From assembly GCF_018304945.1 (NCBI RefSeq), contig NZ_JAGQEE010000005.1, forward strand, positions 62,001 to 126,000: a stretch of 64,000 nucleotides of DNA, given 5' to 3'. Shown here piece by piece: positions 1 to 9,176 of the stretch. The notes beneath the pieces are model-generated. The model was given only the letters and a program-made list of their open reading frames with translations, did not search any database and was not told the origin of the DNA. This DNA is from Collimonas humicola. GTDB lineage: Bacteria; Pseudomonadota; Gammaproteobacteria; Burkholderiales; Burkholderiaceae_D. Within the stretch, counting starts at the first letter, position 1; every line of letters begins with the position of its first letter. Position numbers and translations under genes: made by a program.

Positions 1-1
1 T

Positions 2-694
2 TCGGCCCTGTTTGCGGCAGTCACCACCGCGGCTTCCTGCGGCGCAGTAAACGCCATGCACGATTCGTTCACCGCACTGGGCGGGCTGGTGCCTATGGCC
101 CTGATACAGATGGGCGAAGTGGTGTTCGGCGGCGTCGGTTCCGGCCTGTACGGCATGCTGGTGTTCGCCATCATGGCGGTGTTCATCGCCGGCCTGATGA
201 TCGGCCGCACGCCGGAATACCTGGGCAAGAAGATCCAATCGTTTGAAATGAAAATGACTTCGATCGCGATCCTGGCGACACCGATCCTGGTGCTGGGCGG
301 CACCGCCATCGCCGTCATGGCGACCGCCGGCGTGGCCGGTATCGCCAATCCGGGTGCGCATGGCTTCAGCGAGATCCTGTACGCCTTCTCGTCGGCCGCC
401 AACAACAACGGCAGCGCCTTCGGCGGCCTGTCAGCCAACACGCCGTTCTATAACGTGATGCTGGCGATCGCCATGTGGTTCGGACGTTTCATCATCATCG
501 TCACGATCCTGGCGATGGCTGGCTCGTTTGCCGCCAAGAAGCGGCTGGAACCGAACTCCGGCACGATGCCGACCCATGGACCGCTGTTCATCGTGCTGCT
601 GATCGGCGTGGTGGTGCTGGTCGGCGTATTGAACTATGTACCTGCCCTGGCGCTTGGTCCGGTGGTTGAACATCTGCAGATGTTTGCACATTAA
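2..694 (+). CDS. kdpA: Potassium-transporting ATPase subunit KdpA, 3' part (start lies outside the window)
   Basis: This is the C-terminal ~230 residues of KdpA, the K+-selective membrane subunit of the KdpFABC pump; the family is about 560-600 aa. The reading frame is open from base 2, upstream of the first internal ATG at 56, so the gene is cut by the window edge and not degraded. The stretch [11 protein letters not shown] and the segment [10 protein letters not shown] are typical of the pore-loop repeats of KdpA, and several hydrophobic helices follow. The stop is at 692-694 and kdpB begins 71 bases later on the same strand, the standard kdpFABC order. Any kdpF would lie upstream, outside the window. 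Confidence 0.95.
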   Translation, partial: SALFAAVTTAASCGAVNAMHDSFTALGGLVPMALIQMGEVVFGGVGSGLYGMLVFAIMAVFIAGLMIGRTPEYLGKKIQSFEMKMTSIAILATPILVLGGTAIAVMATAGVAGIANPGAHGFSEILYAFSSAANNNGSAFGGLSANTPFYNVMLAIAMWFGRFIIIVTILAMAGSFAAKKRLEPNSGTMPTHGPLFIVLLIGVVVLVGVLNYVPALALGPVVEHLQMFAH

Positions 695-765
695 GCCGGA
701 TGGGGTGGATCCCATGGTCCACCCCGGGTTTACAGAATAATTTCAAACGAAAGTAGAAAAACATC

Positions 766-2856
766 ATGTCTCGCACCAATCTGACGCTCTTCGATTCCGC
801 GCTGATGGGCCCGGCCATCGTCGCATCGTTCAAAAAGCTGGCGCCGCAAACGCAATTGCGCAACCCGGTCATGTTCGTGGTCTATGTCGGCAGTATCCTG
901 ACCACCTTATTGTATTTCCAGGCCCTGGTCGGCAAGGGCGAGGCCAGTGCCGGCTTCATCCTGGCGATCTCGGTGTGGCTCTGGTTCACTGTCCTGTTCG
1001 CCAATTTTGCCGAAGCATTGGCAGAAGGCCGCAGCAAGGCGCAGGCGGAATCGCTGCGCGCCCTGAAGCAAACCGTTTCCGCTAAAAAGCTGGAAGCCAA
1101 CAGCAAGTCCAGGGGCGCGCTGAGCAACTGGTCGGCAACCCCGGCCAGCAACCTGCGCAAGGGCGATGTGGTGCTGGTGGAAGCCGGCGACGTCATCCCG
1201 GTCGACGGCGAAGTCATCGAAGGCGTGGCCTCGGTGGACGAAAGCGCGATCACCGGCGAATCCGCGCCTGTGATCCGCGAATCCGGCGGCGATTTTTCCG
1301 CCGTTACCGGCGGCACCCGCATCCTGTCCGACTGGCTGGTGGTGCGGGTCAGCGTCAATCCAGGCGAAGCCTTCCTGGACCGCATGATCTCGATGGTGGA
1401 AAGCGCCAAGCGCCAAAAGACGCCGAACGAAATCGCCCTGACCATCCTGCTGGTGGCGCTGACCATCGTGTTCCTGCTGGTGACAGTGACCTTGCTGCCG
1501 TTCTCGCTGTTCAGCGTGGCTGCCGCCAAGTTCGGCACGCCGATCACCATCACGGTATTGGTGGCTCTGCTGGTCTGCCTGATCCCGACCACCATCGGCG
1601 CCTTGCTGTCCGCCATCGGCGTGGCCGGCATGAGCCGCATGATGCAAGCCAATGTGATCGCCACCTCCGGCCGCGCAGTGGAAGCAGCCGGCGACGTCGA
1701 CGTGCTGTTGCTGGACAAGACCGGCACCATCACCCTCGGCAACCGCCAGGCGTCGGCCTTCATTCCGGCGCCAGGCATCACCGAGCAGCAGCTGGCCGAT
1801 GTGGCGCAACTGGCCTCGCTGGCCGATGAAACGCCGGAAGGCCGCAGCATCGTAGTGCTGGCCAAACAACGCTTCAACATCCGCGAACGCGAGATGAATT
1901 CCCTGCATGCCACCTTCGTTCCATTCACCGCGCAAACGCGCATGAGCGGCATCGATATCGGCGACGCCGGCAAATTCCGTGCAATCCGCAAGGGGTCGTC
2001 GGAAGCGCTGAAGAACTACATGACCGAGCTGGGCCAGCCGTTTCCGGCCGAAGTGGCGCACAGCGTCGACGACGTCGCCCGCCGCGGCAGCACGCCGCTG
2101 GTGGTGGTGGACGAAGGCGTGGTGATGGGCGTGGTTGAGCTGAAAGACATCGTCAAGGGCGGCATCAAGGAGCGTTTCGCCGAGCTGCGCCGGATGGGCA
2201 TCAAGACGGTCATGATCACCGGCGACAACCGCCTGACGGCAGCCTCGATTGCAGCGGAAGCAGGGGTCGATGACTTCCTGGCGGAAGCGACGCCGGAAGA
2301 CAAGCTGAAGCTGATCCGCAGCTATCAGTCGGAAGGCCGGCTGGTGGCGATGACCGGCGACGGCACCAACGATGCGCCGGCGCTGGCGCAAGCCGACGTG
2401 GCGGTGGCGATGAACAGCGGCACCCAGGCGGCAAAGGAAGCCGGCAACATGGTCGACCTGGATTCCAATCCGACCAAGCTGCTGGAGATCGTCGAGATCG
2501 GCAAGCAGATGCTGATGACGCGCGGCGCCTTGTCGACCTTCTCGATCGCCAACGATATCGCCAAGTATTTTGCGATCATCCCGGCCGCTTTCATCACCAC
2601 CTATCCGCAGCTGGCGGCGCTGAACGTGATGCGCCTGGCCAGCCCGTCCTCGGCGATCATGTCCGCGGTGATCTTCAACGCCCTGATCATCGTCGTGCTG
2701 ATCCCGCTGGCATTGAAAGGCGTGCGTTACCGCGCTGTCGGCGCCGCCTCGCTGCTGCGCCGCAACCTGCTGATCTACGGCCTGGGCGGCATCGTATTGC
2801 CCTTTATCGGTATCAAGCTGATTGACATGATCCTGTCAGTCATGCACCTGGTGTAA
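766..2856 (+). CDS. kdpB: Potassium-transporting P-type ATPase, ATP-binding subunit KdpB
   Basis: Inner-membrane P-type ATPase subunit that hydrolyses ATP to drive K+ import through KdpA. At 696 aa it has the family's usual length. Visible motifs are TGES (residues ~163-166, actuator domain), DKTGT with the phosphorylated Asp at ~317, TGDN further on, and TGDGTNDAP (~530-538, hinge and Mg2+ site). Hydrophobic segments near residues 35-85, 220-275 and in the last 110 residues fit the seven-helix topology. It lies between kdpA and kdpC in one transcription unit. No strong Shine-Dalgarno is visible before the ATG; only a purine-rich AAAG stretch is present. Confidence 0.98.
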   Translation: MSRTNLTLFDSALMGPAIVASFKKLAPQTQLRNPVMFVVYVGSILTTLLYFQALVGKGEASAGFILAISVWLWFTVLFANFAEALAEGRSKAQAESLRALKQTVSAKKLEANSKSRGALSNWSATPASNLRKGDVVLVEAGDVIPVDGEVIEGVASVDESAITGESAPVIRESGGDFSAVTGGTRILSDWLVVRVSVNPGEAFLDRMISMVESAKRQKTPNEIALTILLVALTIVFLLVTVTLLPFSLFSVAAAKFGTPITITVLVALLVCLIPTTIGALLSAIGVAGMSRMMQANVIATSGRAVEAAGDVDVLLLDKTGTITLGNRQASAFIPAPGITEQQLADVAQLASLADETPEGRSIVVLAKQRFNIREREMNSLHATFVPFTAQTRMSGIDIGDAGKFRAIRKGSSEALKNYMTELGQPFPAEVAHSVDDVARRGSTPLVVVDEGVVMGVVELKDIVKGGIKERFAELRRMGIKTVMITGDNRLTAASIAAEAGVDDFLAEATPEDKLKLIRSYQSEGRLVAMTGDGTNDAPALAQADVAVAMNSGTQAAKEAGNMVDLDSNPTKLLEIVEIGKQMLMTRGALSTFSIANDIAKYFAIIPAAFITTYPQLAALNVMRLASPSSAIMSAVIFNALIIVVLIPLALKGVRYRAVGAASLLRRNLLIYGLGGIVLPFIGIKLIDMILSVMHLV

Positions 2857-2870
2857 TTAGGAGTATGGAA

Positions 2871-3518
2871 ATGAAATCAGCATCCTCAGCAACACTGCCG
2901 CCGGCAAAACTGGCGGTCCATTCGAAAGTATCGTCGCAAGGCATACTGCGCCCGGCGCTGGTGCTTTTCGTCGGCCTGACCGTCCTCTGCGGCGTGATCT
3001 ACCCGCTGGCCGTGACCGGCATCGGCAAGGCGGTGTTCCCGGACCAGGCTGCCGGCAGCCTGATCATGCACAACGGCAAGCTGATCGGTTCACGCCTGAT
3101 CGGCCAGGAATTTTCCGCCCCTAACTACTTCTGGGGACGCTTGTCGGCAACCAGCCCGATGCCGTATAACGCCCAGTCGTCCGGCGGCTCCAACTTCGGT
3201 CCGAGCAATCCTGCGCTGATCGATGCCGTCAAAGGCCGGGTCGATGCCCTCAAGGCGGCTGATCCGAGCAACACGCTGCCGATTCCGGTGGACCTGGTGA
3301 CTGCCTCCGGCAGCGGCCTCGATCCCGAGATCAGCCTGGCCGCCGCCTATTACCAGGCCGGCCGCGTGGCGCGCGAACGCAAGCTCGACGTCGACACCGT
3401 GCGCAGCCTGATCGCCGGCCTGCAATTGCAGCGCAGCCTCGGCTTCCTCGGCGAGCCGCGCGTCAATGTCATGGCCTTGAACCTGGCGCTGGACCGGCAG
3501 CATCCCGCTGCCGACTAA
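2871..3518 (+). CDS. kdpC: Potassium-transporting ATPase subunit KdpC
   Basis: KdpC, 215 aa, is the single-span periplasmic-facing subunit that stabilises the KdpFABC complex and raises its nucleotide affinity. One N-terminal membrane helix (~residues 25-47) precedes a soluble domain containing the family stretches [22 protein letters not shown] and [12 protein letters not shown]. An ATG at 2865 is also in frame, but the AGGAG at 2859-2863 lies only 1 base before it and 7 bases before the ATG at 2871, so 2871 is preferred. It follows kdpB by 14 bases in the same operon. Confidence 0.96.
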   Translation: MKSASSATLPPAKLAVHSKVSSQGILRPALVLFVGLTVLCGVIYPLAVTGIGKAVFPDQAAGSLIMHNGKLIGSRLIGQEFSAPNYFWGRLSATSPMPYNAQSSGGSNFGPSNPALIDAVKGRVDALKAADPSNTLPIPVDLVTASGSGLDPEISLAAAYYQAGRVARERKLDVDTVRSLIAGLQLQRSLGFLGEPRVNVMALNLALDRQHPAAD

Positions 3519-3571
3519 GTTTCAACCCGGCTTCATCCCGTTTCAAGCCACAGCGATATTTTTTTACAGGA

Positions 3572-3594
3572 CTGACCGTACCTAGTGCGGTCAG
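3572..3594. other. Small inverted repeat between kdpC and the porin gene
   Basis: CTGACCG at 3572-3578 and CGGTCAG at 3588-3594 are perfect 7-bp arms around a 9-base centre. The T-run (ATATTTTTTTAC) lies before the hairpin, not after it, so on the plus strand it is not a classical terminator. It could be an operator or weak attenuator in the 149-base kdpC-porin spacer. Confidence 0.35.
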
Positions 3595-3667
3595 CTTCTG
3601 CACGTCCATATCGTTTGCAACTTGAAATACAACATCGTCACACTACCTTTTGTTTCACTTGGAACTC

Positions 3668-4420
3668 ATGAAGAAAATACTCTATTTCGCTGGCTTGATG
3701 ACTGTCATCGGCGTGACCGCCTTTACCGCAAACTGCTCGCAAGCAGAAGAGGCGGCCGCGGTTCCCGACAACGCGCTGACATTCAACGCCAGCCTGGTAT
3801 CCGACTATCGCTTCCGCGGCATTTCGCAAACGCGCCTGAAGCCGGCGCTGCAAGGCGGCGCCGACTATAGCAACAACCCGACCGGCATCTATGTCGGCAC
3901 CTGGCTGTCGACGCTGAAGTGGATCAAGGACAGCGGCGGCAACGGCAACATCGAATGGGATATCTATGCCGGCAAGAAGGGTAACTTCACGCAAGACCTG
4001 AGCTACGATTTCGGCGTGCTCACTTATGTTTATCCATCCAACGATCTGCATCCGAACGCTGATACGACCGAGCTCTACGGCCAGCTTGGCTACGGCCCGG
4101 CCTACATCAAGTACTCGCAGTCCGTGACCAATCTGTTCGGCTTTGCCGACAGCAAGAACAGCGGCTACCTGGATATCGGCGCCAATATCGATGTGACTAA
4201 CGGCTATACGGTCAACCTGCACGCCGGCCACCAAACCGTGAAGAACAATTCGGCGTCCAGCTATACCGACTGGAAAGTCGGCCTGACCAAGGATTTCGGC
4301 TTCCTGTCCGGCAGCGTTGCCGTGATCGGCACCGACACCAAGAATTATGCCGGACCGTCGCCTGAGCGTAAAAACCTGGGCAAGACTGCATTGGTGATTG
4401 CTGCGACAAAGACATTCTAA
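3668..4420 (+). CDS. TorF-family putative outer-membrane porin
   Basis: About 250 aa from the ATG at 3668; an in-frame ATG at 3650 would add six residues ahead of the signal peptide. MKKILYFAGLMTVIGVTAF followed by a polar ...CSQAEE stretch is a Sec signal peptide. The mature part resembles the proteobacterial family TIGR02001 (TorF-like putative porin): an early SLVSDYRFRGISQT motif, alternating aromatic/polar beta-strand segments (YVGTWLSTLKW, WDIYAGKKG, YDFGVLTYVYP, LYGQLGYGP) and an aromatic C-terminal residue, as in outer-membrane barrels. It sits between kdpC and kdpD, so a role as an outer-membrane path linked to K+ uptake is suggested by position only. Confidence 0.8.
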   Translation: MKKILYFAGLMTVIGVTAFTANCSQAEEAAAVPDNALTFNASLVSDYRFRGISQTRLKPALQGGADYSNNPTGIYVGTWLSTLKWIKDSGGNGNIEWDIYAGKKGNFTQDLSYDFGVLTYVYPSNDLHPNADTTELYGQLGYGPAYIKYSQSVTNLFGFADSKNSGYLDIGANIDVTNGYTVNLHAGHQTVKNNSASSYTDWKVGLTKDFGFLSGSVAVIGTDTKNYAGPSPERKNLGKTALVIAATKTF

Positions 4421-4618
4421 ATATTGTGGCGGGCTGTTCCTGCAGCAGCGGCCGGCAAGGGTAAAACCTTCCGGCCCGTTGCCATTCATGGCCGCTGCGG
4501 GTCAGGCGTTTGAAATAGCATGCGATAGTGACAATGGCGGATGAATTCAATCTACAATTGGCGTACAACTTCAATCCCTCTTGCAACGGCAGCTTCTACC
4601 GGATCTTAAGTTAACTAT

Positions 4619-7408
4619 ATGCCCTCACCCAATTCAAGCGGCGACCTGCGTCCCGATCCGGATGCTCTGCTGGCGCAACTGCAGGTGCAGGAGAGCCTGG
4701 CCGGACGCGGCAAGTTGCGCATCTATTTCGGCGCCTCCGCCGGCGTCGGCAAAACCTACGCCATGCTCAGCGCAGCGCATAAATTGCATAGCGAGGGGCG
4801 CGAGGTATTAGCCGGCGTTATCGAGAGCCACGGCAGGACGGAAACCGCAGCCTTGCTGAACGGCCTGGAGCTGCTGCCGCTCAAGCTGGTCGAGTATCGC
4901 GACAAGCAGCTGCCGGAATTCGACCTGGACGCGGCGCTGCAGCGCAAGCCGTCGCTGATCCTGGTCGACGAGCTGGCGCATTCGAACGCCTCCGGCTCGC
5001 GCCATCCCAAACGCTGGCAGGATGTCGAAGAGCTGCTGAGCGCCGGCATCGACGTTTTCACCACCCTGAACGTCCAGCATCTGGAAAGCCTGAACGACGT
5101 GGTCGGCGGCATCACCGGCATCCGCGTGGCGGAAACCTTGCCGGATACGGTATTCGACGCGGCCGATGAAGTGGTGCTGGTGGACTTGCCGGCCGATGAG
5201 CTGCTCAACCGCCTCAAGCTCGGCAAGGTATACAAGCTGCCGCAGGCCGAACGCGCCTCGCGCAATTTTTTCCGCAAGGGCAATCTGATCGCCTTGCGCG
5301 AACTGGCCTTGCGCCGTACCGCCGACCGCCTGCAGGGCGATGTCCAGGCTTATCGCATAGAAAAATCGATAGGGGCGGTATGGCAAACCGATGCCGCGCT
5401 GTTGGCTTGCGTCGGTCCGTCAGCTAACGCGGAACATGTGATACGCAGCACGGCCCGGCTGGCGACCCAGCTCAATGCCGAATGGCATGCGATCTATGTC
5501 GAGACGCCGAAATTGCAGCGGCTGCCCTCGGCCAGGCGCGAGCGCATCCTGAAGACGCTCAAGCTGGCGCAGGACCTAGGGGCGACCACGGCAGTATTGG
5601 CGGGCAACGATGTCGCCGGCGTCATGGCAGGCTATGCGCGCAGCCACAATTTTTCCAAAATCATCATCGGCCGCAGCCAGCGCCAGTTTCCCTGGCAGCC
5701 GAATCATGCCGCGCGCATCGCGGCGCAGGCCAGCGATATCGACCTGATCGAAATCGGCGTGCCGCCGGCCAGCGCGGCGGCCAAGGCTGAGGACGCCGCC
5801 GGCCGCAGTTTTCCGCGCCACCTGCCCAAGCAGGGCCGGATCGAATGGTGGGGCTACGGCTGGGCGCTCGGCGTATGCGCATTGGTCACCTTGCTGGCGA
5901 CGCCGATACTGCCGTTTTTCGACCTCGCCAACATCGTCATGCTGTACTTGCTGGCTGAGGTGCTGATCGCCATCCGCTATGGCCGCGGGCCGGCGATTTT
6001 CGTGGCGCTGCTGAGCATTGCTTCCTTCGATTTCTTTTTCGTGCCGCCGCGCTTTTCCTTCGCTGTCAGCGATTTCCAGTATTTGCTGACTTTCGGCGTG
6101 ATGCTGGCGGTGGGCTTGACGATCACCCATCTGACTACCGGCCTGCGCTACCAGGCTCGCATCGCCTCCGATCGCGAGGCCCGTTCGCGCGCCTTGTTCG
6201 AGTTCGCCCGCGCCTTGTCCGGCGTCCTGCAAACCGAGCAGATATTTGAAACCAGCCGCCAGTTCCTGCAACGCAGTTTCCAGGCCAAGACCTTGCTGCT
6301 GGTGCCGGACGATGCCGGCCGCTTGCAGCTGCCGGCGGTGATTCCCGAGGAGGTCGCCAATGTCGCCGCCGCGCTGGACATGGGCATCGCCCAATGGGCC
6401 TTCGACAATGCCAGCAGCGCCGGCATCGGCACCGATACGCTGCCGGCCAGTAATTACCTGTATCTGCCGCTGGTGGCGCCGATGCGCACCCGCGGCGTGC
6501 TGGCGATCTTGCCGCACAGCCGGCGCTGGATCCTGATCCCGGAACAGCAGCAACAGCTCTATACCTTCGCCACGTTGACCGCGATTGCGCTGGAGCGGGT
6601 GCACTATGTCGAAGTGGCGCAGGATGCGCTGGTGCGGATGGAATCGGAGCGCTTGCGCAATTCCCTGCTGTCGGCGCTGTCGCACGATTTGCGCACGCCT
6701 TTGACGGCGCTGATCGGTTTGTCCGAATCGCTGGTGCTGTCGAAGCCGCCGCTGCAGGAAAACCAGCAATTGCTGGCCGGCGCGCTGCACAGCGAGATGC
6801 TGCGCATGAGCGCGCTGGTCACCAATCTGCTGGACATGGCCAGGATCCAGAGCGGCGAAGTCAAGCTGAACCTGCAGTGGCAGCCGTTTGAAGAAGTGGT
6901 CGGCAGCGCGCTGCGCGCCAGCGGCTCGGCATTGCTGGGGCACCAGATCGAGATCCGGGTGGCGCATGAGCTGCCGCTGATCCGTTTCGACGCGGTCCTG
7001 ATCGAACGGGTGCTGTGCAATCTGCTGGAGAACGCCGTCAAGTACACGCCGCCCGGTTCGCATATCGTGCTGGCGGCAGTGGTCAACGGCCGCTACCTGG
7101 CGGTCACCGTGTCGGATGACGGCCCCGGCCTGCCGAGCGGCATGGAAGACGCCATCTTCGAAAAATTCACGCGCGGCGAACGCGAATCGGCCAAACCCGG
7201 CGTCGGTCTCGGACTGGCGATCTGCCGCGCCATCGTGGAAGCGCACGGCGGCACCATCCGCGCCCGCAGCGCCGGCGCCGGCGCCGAATTCGTATTTACC
7301 ATCCCGCTCGGCAGCCCGCCCAGCATGCCCGACCTGGAAGAGCACGAATTGAGAATGGATGCCGCCGGCGGCAGCGCCGGCAATACCGGCAATACGGAGA
7401 AAACATGA
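4619..7408 (+). CDS. kdpD: Osmosensitive K+ channel sensor histidine kinase KdpD
   Basis: A 929-aa inner-membrane sensor kinase controlling kdp expression. Domains in order: N-terminal KdpD domain with Walker A G-x4-GKT (Lys ~45) at residues ~25-235; a universal-stress-protein-like domain ~255-380; a four-helix membrane segment ~410-510 (DUF4118 type); a GAF-like region ~530-660; a HisKA H-box SALSHDLRTPLTAL with the phosphorylated His at ~689; and an HATPase domain with N-box LLENAVKYTPP and G-boxes DDGPGLP and GVGLGLAI. Its stop overlaps the start of kdpE by four bases (ATGA), indicating translational coupling. Confidence 0.97.
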   Translation: MPSPNSSGDLRPDPDALLAQLQVQESLAGRGKLRIYFGASAGVGKTYAMLSAAHKLHSEGREVLAGVIESHGRTETAALLNGLELLPLKLVEYRDKQLPEFDLDAALQRKPSLILVDELAHSNASGSRHPKRWQDVEELLSAGIDVFTTLNVQHLESLNDVVGGITGIRVAETLPDTVFDAADEVVLVDLPADELLNRLKLGKVYKLPQAERASRNFFRKGNLIALRELALRRTADRLQGDVQAYRIEKSIGAVWQTDAALLACVGPSANAEHVIRSTARLATQLNAEWHAIYVETPKLQRLPSARRERILKTLKLAQDLGATTAVLAGNDVAGVMAGYARSHNFSKIIIGRSQRQFPWQPNHAARIAAQASDIDLIEIGVPPASAAAKAEDAAGRSFPRHLPKQGRIEWWGYGWALGVCALVTLLATPILPFFDLANIVMLYLLAEVLIAIRYGRGPAIFVALLSIASFDFFFVPPRFSFAVSDFQYLLTFGVMLAVGLTITHLTTGLRYQARIASDREARSRALFEFARALSGVLQTEQIFETSRQFLQRSFQAKTLLLVPDDAGRLQLPAVIPEEVANVAAALDMGIAQWAFDNASSAGIGTDTLPASNYLYLPLVAPMRTRGVLAILPHSRRWILIPEQQQQLYTFATLTAIALERVHYVEVAQDALVRMESERLRNSLLSALSHDLRTPLTALIGLSESLVLSKPPLQENQQLLAGALHSEMLRMSALVTNLLDMARIQSGEVKLNLQWQPFEEVVGSALRASGSALLGHQIEIRVAHELPLIRFDAVLIERVLCNLLENAVKYTPPGSHIVLAAVVNGRYLAVTVSDDGPGLPSGMEDAIFEKFTRGERESAKPGVGLGLAICRAIVEAHGGTIRARSAGAGAEFVFTIPLGSPPSMPDLEEHELRMDAAGGSAGNTGNTEKT

Positions 7409-8106
7409 CGACGCAACCAACCCCGATCGCACTACTGGTCGAAGACGAACCGCAGATACGGCGCTTTGTGCGTGCTGCGCTGGAAGATGAAGGCTGGCAG
7501 ATCTTTGAAGCGCAGACCATGCAGCGCGGCCTGATCGATTGCGGCACCCGCAAGCCTAACCTGGTGATTCTCGACCTCGGCCTGCCGGACGGCGACGGCG
7601 TCGATTTCATCCTGGATGTCCGGAAATGGTCGCGCGTGCCCATCATCGTGCTGTCGGCGCGCGTCAATGAAGCTGACAAGATCAAGGCGCTCGATGCCGG
7701 CGCCGACGATTACCTGAGCAAGCCGTTTGGCGTCGGCGAGCTGCTGGCGCGGGTACGCGCCACGCTGCGCCGGCAGCACCAGCCGCTGGCCGGCGACGAC
7801 GGCCTGATCCGCTTTGGCGACGTCACGCTGGATTTGCAGGCGCGGCTGGTCACCAAGGCGCAGCAGCCGGTGCACCTGACGCCGACCGAGTACCGTTTGC
7901 TGACGGTGCTGGTAGCCAATGCAGGGCGGGTGGTGACCAATCCGCAATTGCTCAAGGAAGTGTGGGGGCCGTCGCATTCCGAGAGCGGCCACTATCTGCG
8001 GATTTATATGGGACACTTGCGGCAGAAACTGGAAGACGATCCGGCCCAGCCCAAGCATCTGCTGACCGAGACCGCGGTGGGCTACCGCATCCTGCTTTCC
8101 CAGTAA
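7405..8106 (+). CDS. kdpE: KDP operon response regulator KdpE (OmpR family)
   Basis: A 233-aa cytoplasmic DNA-binding regulator phosphorylated by KdpD to activate kdpFABC. The receiver domain (~8-125) has the acidic pair EDE near the N terminus, the phospho-acceptor Asp57 in LVILDLGLPDGD, and the conserved Lys in DDYLSKPFG. The C-terminal winged helix (~135-230) carries HLTPTEYRLLTVL and the terminal TAVGYRI stretch typical of OmpR-type domains. It overlaps kdpD by four bases; the next gene, a cupin, starts 27 bases after the stop on the same strand and may be co-transcribed. Confidence 0.97.
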   Translation: MTTQPTPIALLVEDEPQIRRFVRAALEDEGWQIFEAQTMQRGLIDCGTRKPNLVILDLGLPDGDGVDFILDVRKWSRVPIIVLSARVNEADKIKALDAGADDYLSKPFGVGELLARVRATLRRQHQPLAGDDGLIRFGDVTLDLQARLVTKAQQPVHLTPTEYRLLTVLVANAGRVVTNPQLLKEVWGPSHSESGHYLRIYMGHLRQKLEDDPAQPKHLLTETAVGYRILLSQ

Positions 8107-8133
8107 GAACGTTGCAGACAAGCGGAGAAGAAC

Positions 8134-8646
8134 ATGGCAAGACCTGAATGCATCAAACATTGGCAAGAGATCCAAGGCGCCGACGATTCGCGCTATCCCG
8201 GCAGCGCCGAACTGATGTCCATCGGTTCGCCGTTCGGCCGCAGCTTCGGGCTGAAAAGGATAGGGATCCACCACGAGGTGCTGCCGCCCGGCCGCCGCAC
8301 TTCCTGGCCGCATGCCGAGAAGACCGAGGAAGAGTTCGCCTATGTGATCGAAGGCACGCCGGATGTCTGGCTGGACGGCCATCTGCACCGGCTGGCGCCG
8401 GGCGACGGCGTCGGTTTCGCCACCGGCACCGGCCTCGCGCATACCTTCATCAACAACACCGAAACCGATGTGCGGCTGCTGGTGGTCGGGGAATGCTTCC
8501 GCGCCGACAATCAGGTGATCTATCCTCTGCATCCGGCGCGCAATGCTGCGATCGGCAGCCAGTACTGGAGCGACGCGCCGCAGGATCCGCTCGGTCCGCA
8601 TGACGGCTTGCCGGATAAATTGCGGCAGTCAAACGGTCCTTTCTGA
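8134..8646 (+). CDS. Cupin-domain protein of unknown substrate
   Basis: A 170-aa soluble protein with a single cupin beta-barrel at ~45-120. The first cupin motif is recognisable in PHAEKTEEEFAYVIEGTPDVWLDG without long gaps, giving His and Glu ligands for a metal, and the second in PGDGVGFATGTGLAHTFIN, giving another His. The C-terminal ~45 residues (YPLHPARN, SQYWSDAP) match the tail of a common proteobacterial cupin family of undetermined function. GGAGAAG just upstream of the ATG at 8134 is a good ribosome-binding site. Its position 27 bases after kdpE may only reflect shared transcription. The substrate cannot be named from sequence. Confidence 0.8.
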   Translation: MARPECIKHWQEIQGADDSRYPGSAELMSIGSPFGRSFGLKRIGIHHEVLPPGRRTSWPHAEKTEEEFAYVIEGTPDVWLDGHLHRLAPGDGVGFATGTGLAHTFINNTETDVRLLVVGECFRADNQVIYPLHPARNAAIGSQYWSDAPQDPLGPHDGLPDKLRQSNGPF

Positions 8647-8705
8647 ATTGTGTATAGTGCTAGGGCAACAGGCCCTAGAACCACACACCATCACAGGATC
8701 AATTC

Positions 8706-9074
8706 ATGCCAAATCGAGAACGTGTTGAAAGTTTTATAAAACTGGTTGTGCAAGGCAAATACGTGGAAGCGATCGAAGAGTTCTATACCGAAGACGCCTC
8801 CATGCAGGAAAACCAGGAACCGCCGCGCAAGGGGATGCAGTTGCTGGTGGCGGGCGAGCAAAAGGCGATGTCGGCGGTCAAGGAAATCCGCACGCTGGCG
8901 GCCAAGTCCTTCCTGATCGACGGCGACCGCGTCGCCATCAACTGGCTGTTCGAGATCGAACTGCCGGACGGTCGCAGCTTCCGGCAAGATGAAATCGCCT
9001 ACCAGGTCTGGCGCGGCGACAAGATCGCGGAAGAACAGTTTTACTACGATCCGGGCCAGCGCAAGCCGGCCTGA
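8706..9074 (+). CDS. SnoaL-like / NTF2-fold protein of unknown function
   Basis: A 122-aa cytoplasmic protein with the small cone-shaped NTF2-like fold: an N-terminal helix (ERVESFIKLVVQGKYVEAIEEFYTEDA, the typical 'dose of damage' start), the RKGMQLLVAGEQK stretch, then beta strands (VAINWLFEIEL, EIAYQVWRGDKIAEEQFYYD). Such proteins include ketosteroid-isomerase-like enzymes and binding proteins; no catalytic Asp/Tyr set can be assigned with confidence. It is preceded by a 7-bp hairpin (8660-8678) and a TATAGT box at 8652-8657, which may be its own promoter, and is followed by a strong terminator at 9121. Confidence 0.75.
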   Translation: MPNRERVESFIKLVVQGKYVEAIEEFYTEDASMQENQEPPRKGMQLLVAGEQKAMSAVKEIRTLAAKSFLIDGDRVAINWLFEIELPDGRSFRQDEIAYQVWRGDKIAEEQFYYDPGQRKPA

Positions 9075-9120
9075 CCCTGCGGTCCTGCCGGTTTTCCGAA
9101 ATAGGTGTAAACTAGCCGCC

Positions 9121-9154
9121 AGACAGATGCATCACTGCGTGCATCTGTCTTTTT
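9121..9154 (+). terminator. Rho-independent terminator overlapping the 5' end of the MFS reading frame
   Basis: An 11-bp perfect stem (AGACAGATGCA at 9121-9131 and TGCATCTGTCT at 9140-9150) with an 8-base loop is followed directly by TTTTG. It would end transcripts from the SnoaL-like gene. The in-frame TTG at 9153 of the next ORF sits in its U-tract, which argues against that start. Confidence 0.85.
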
Positions 9155-9176
9155 GTTTACCCTACGGTTATCGGCA

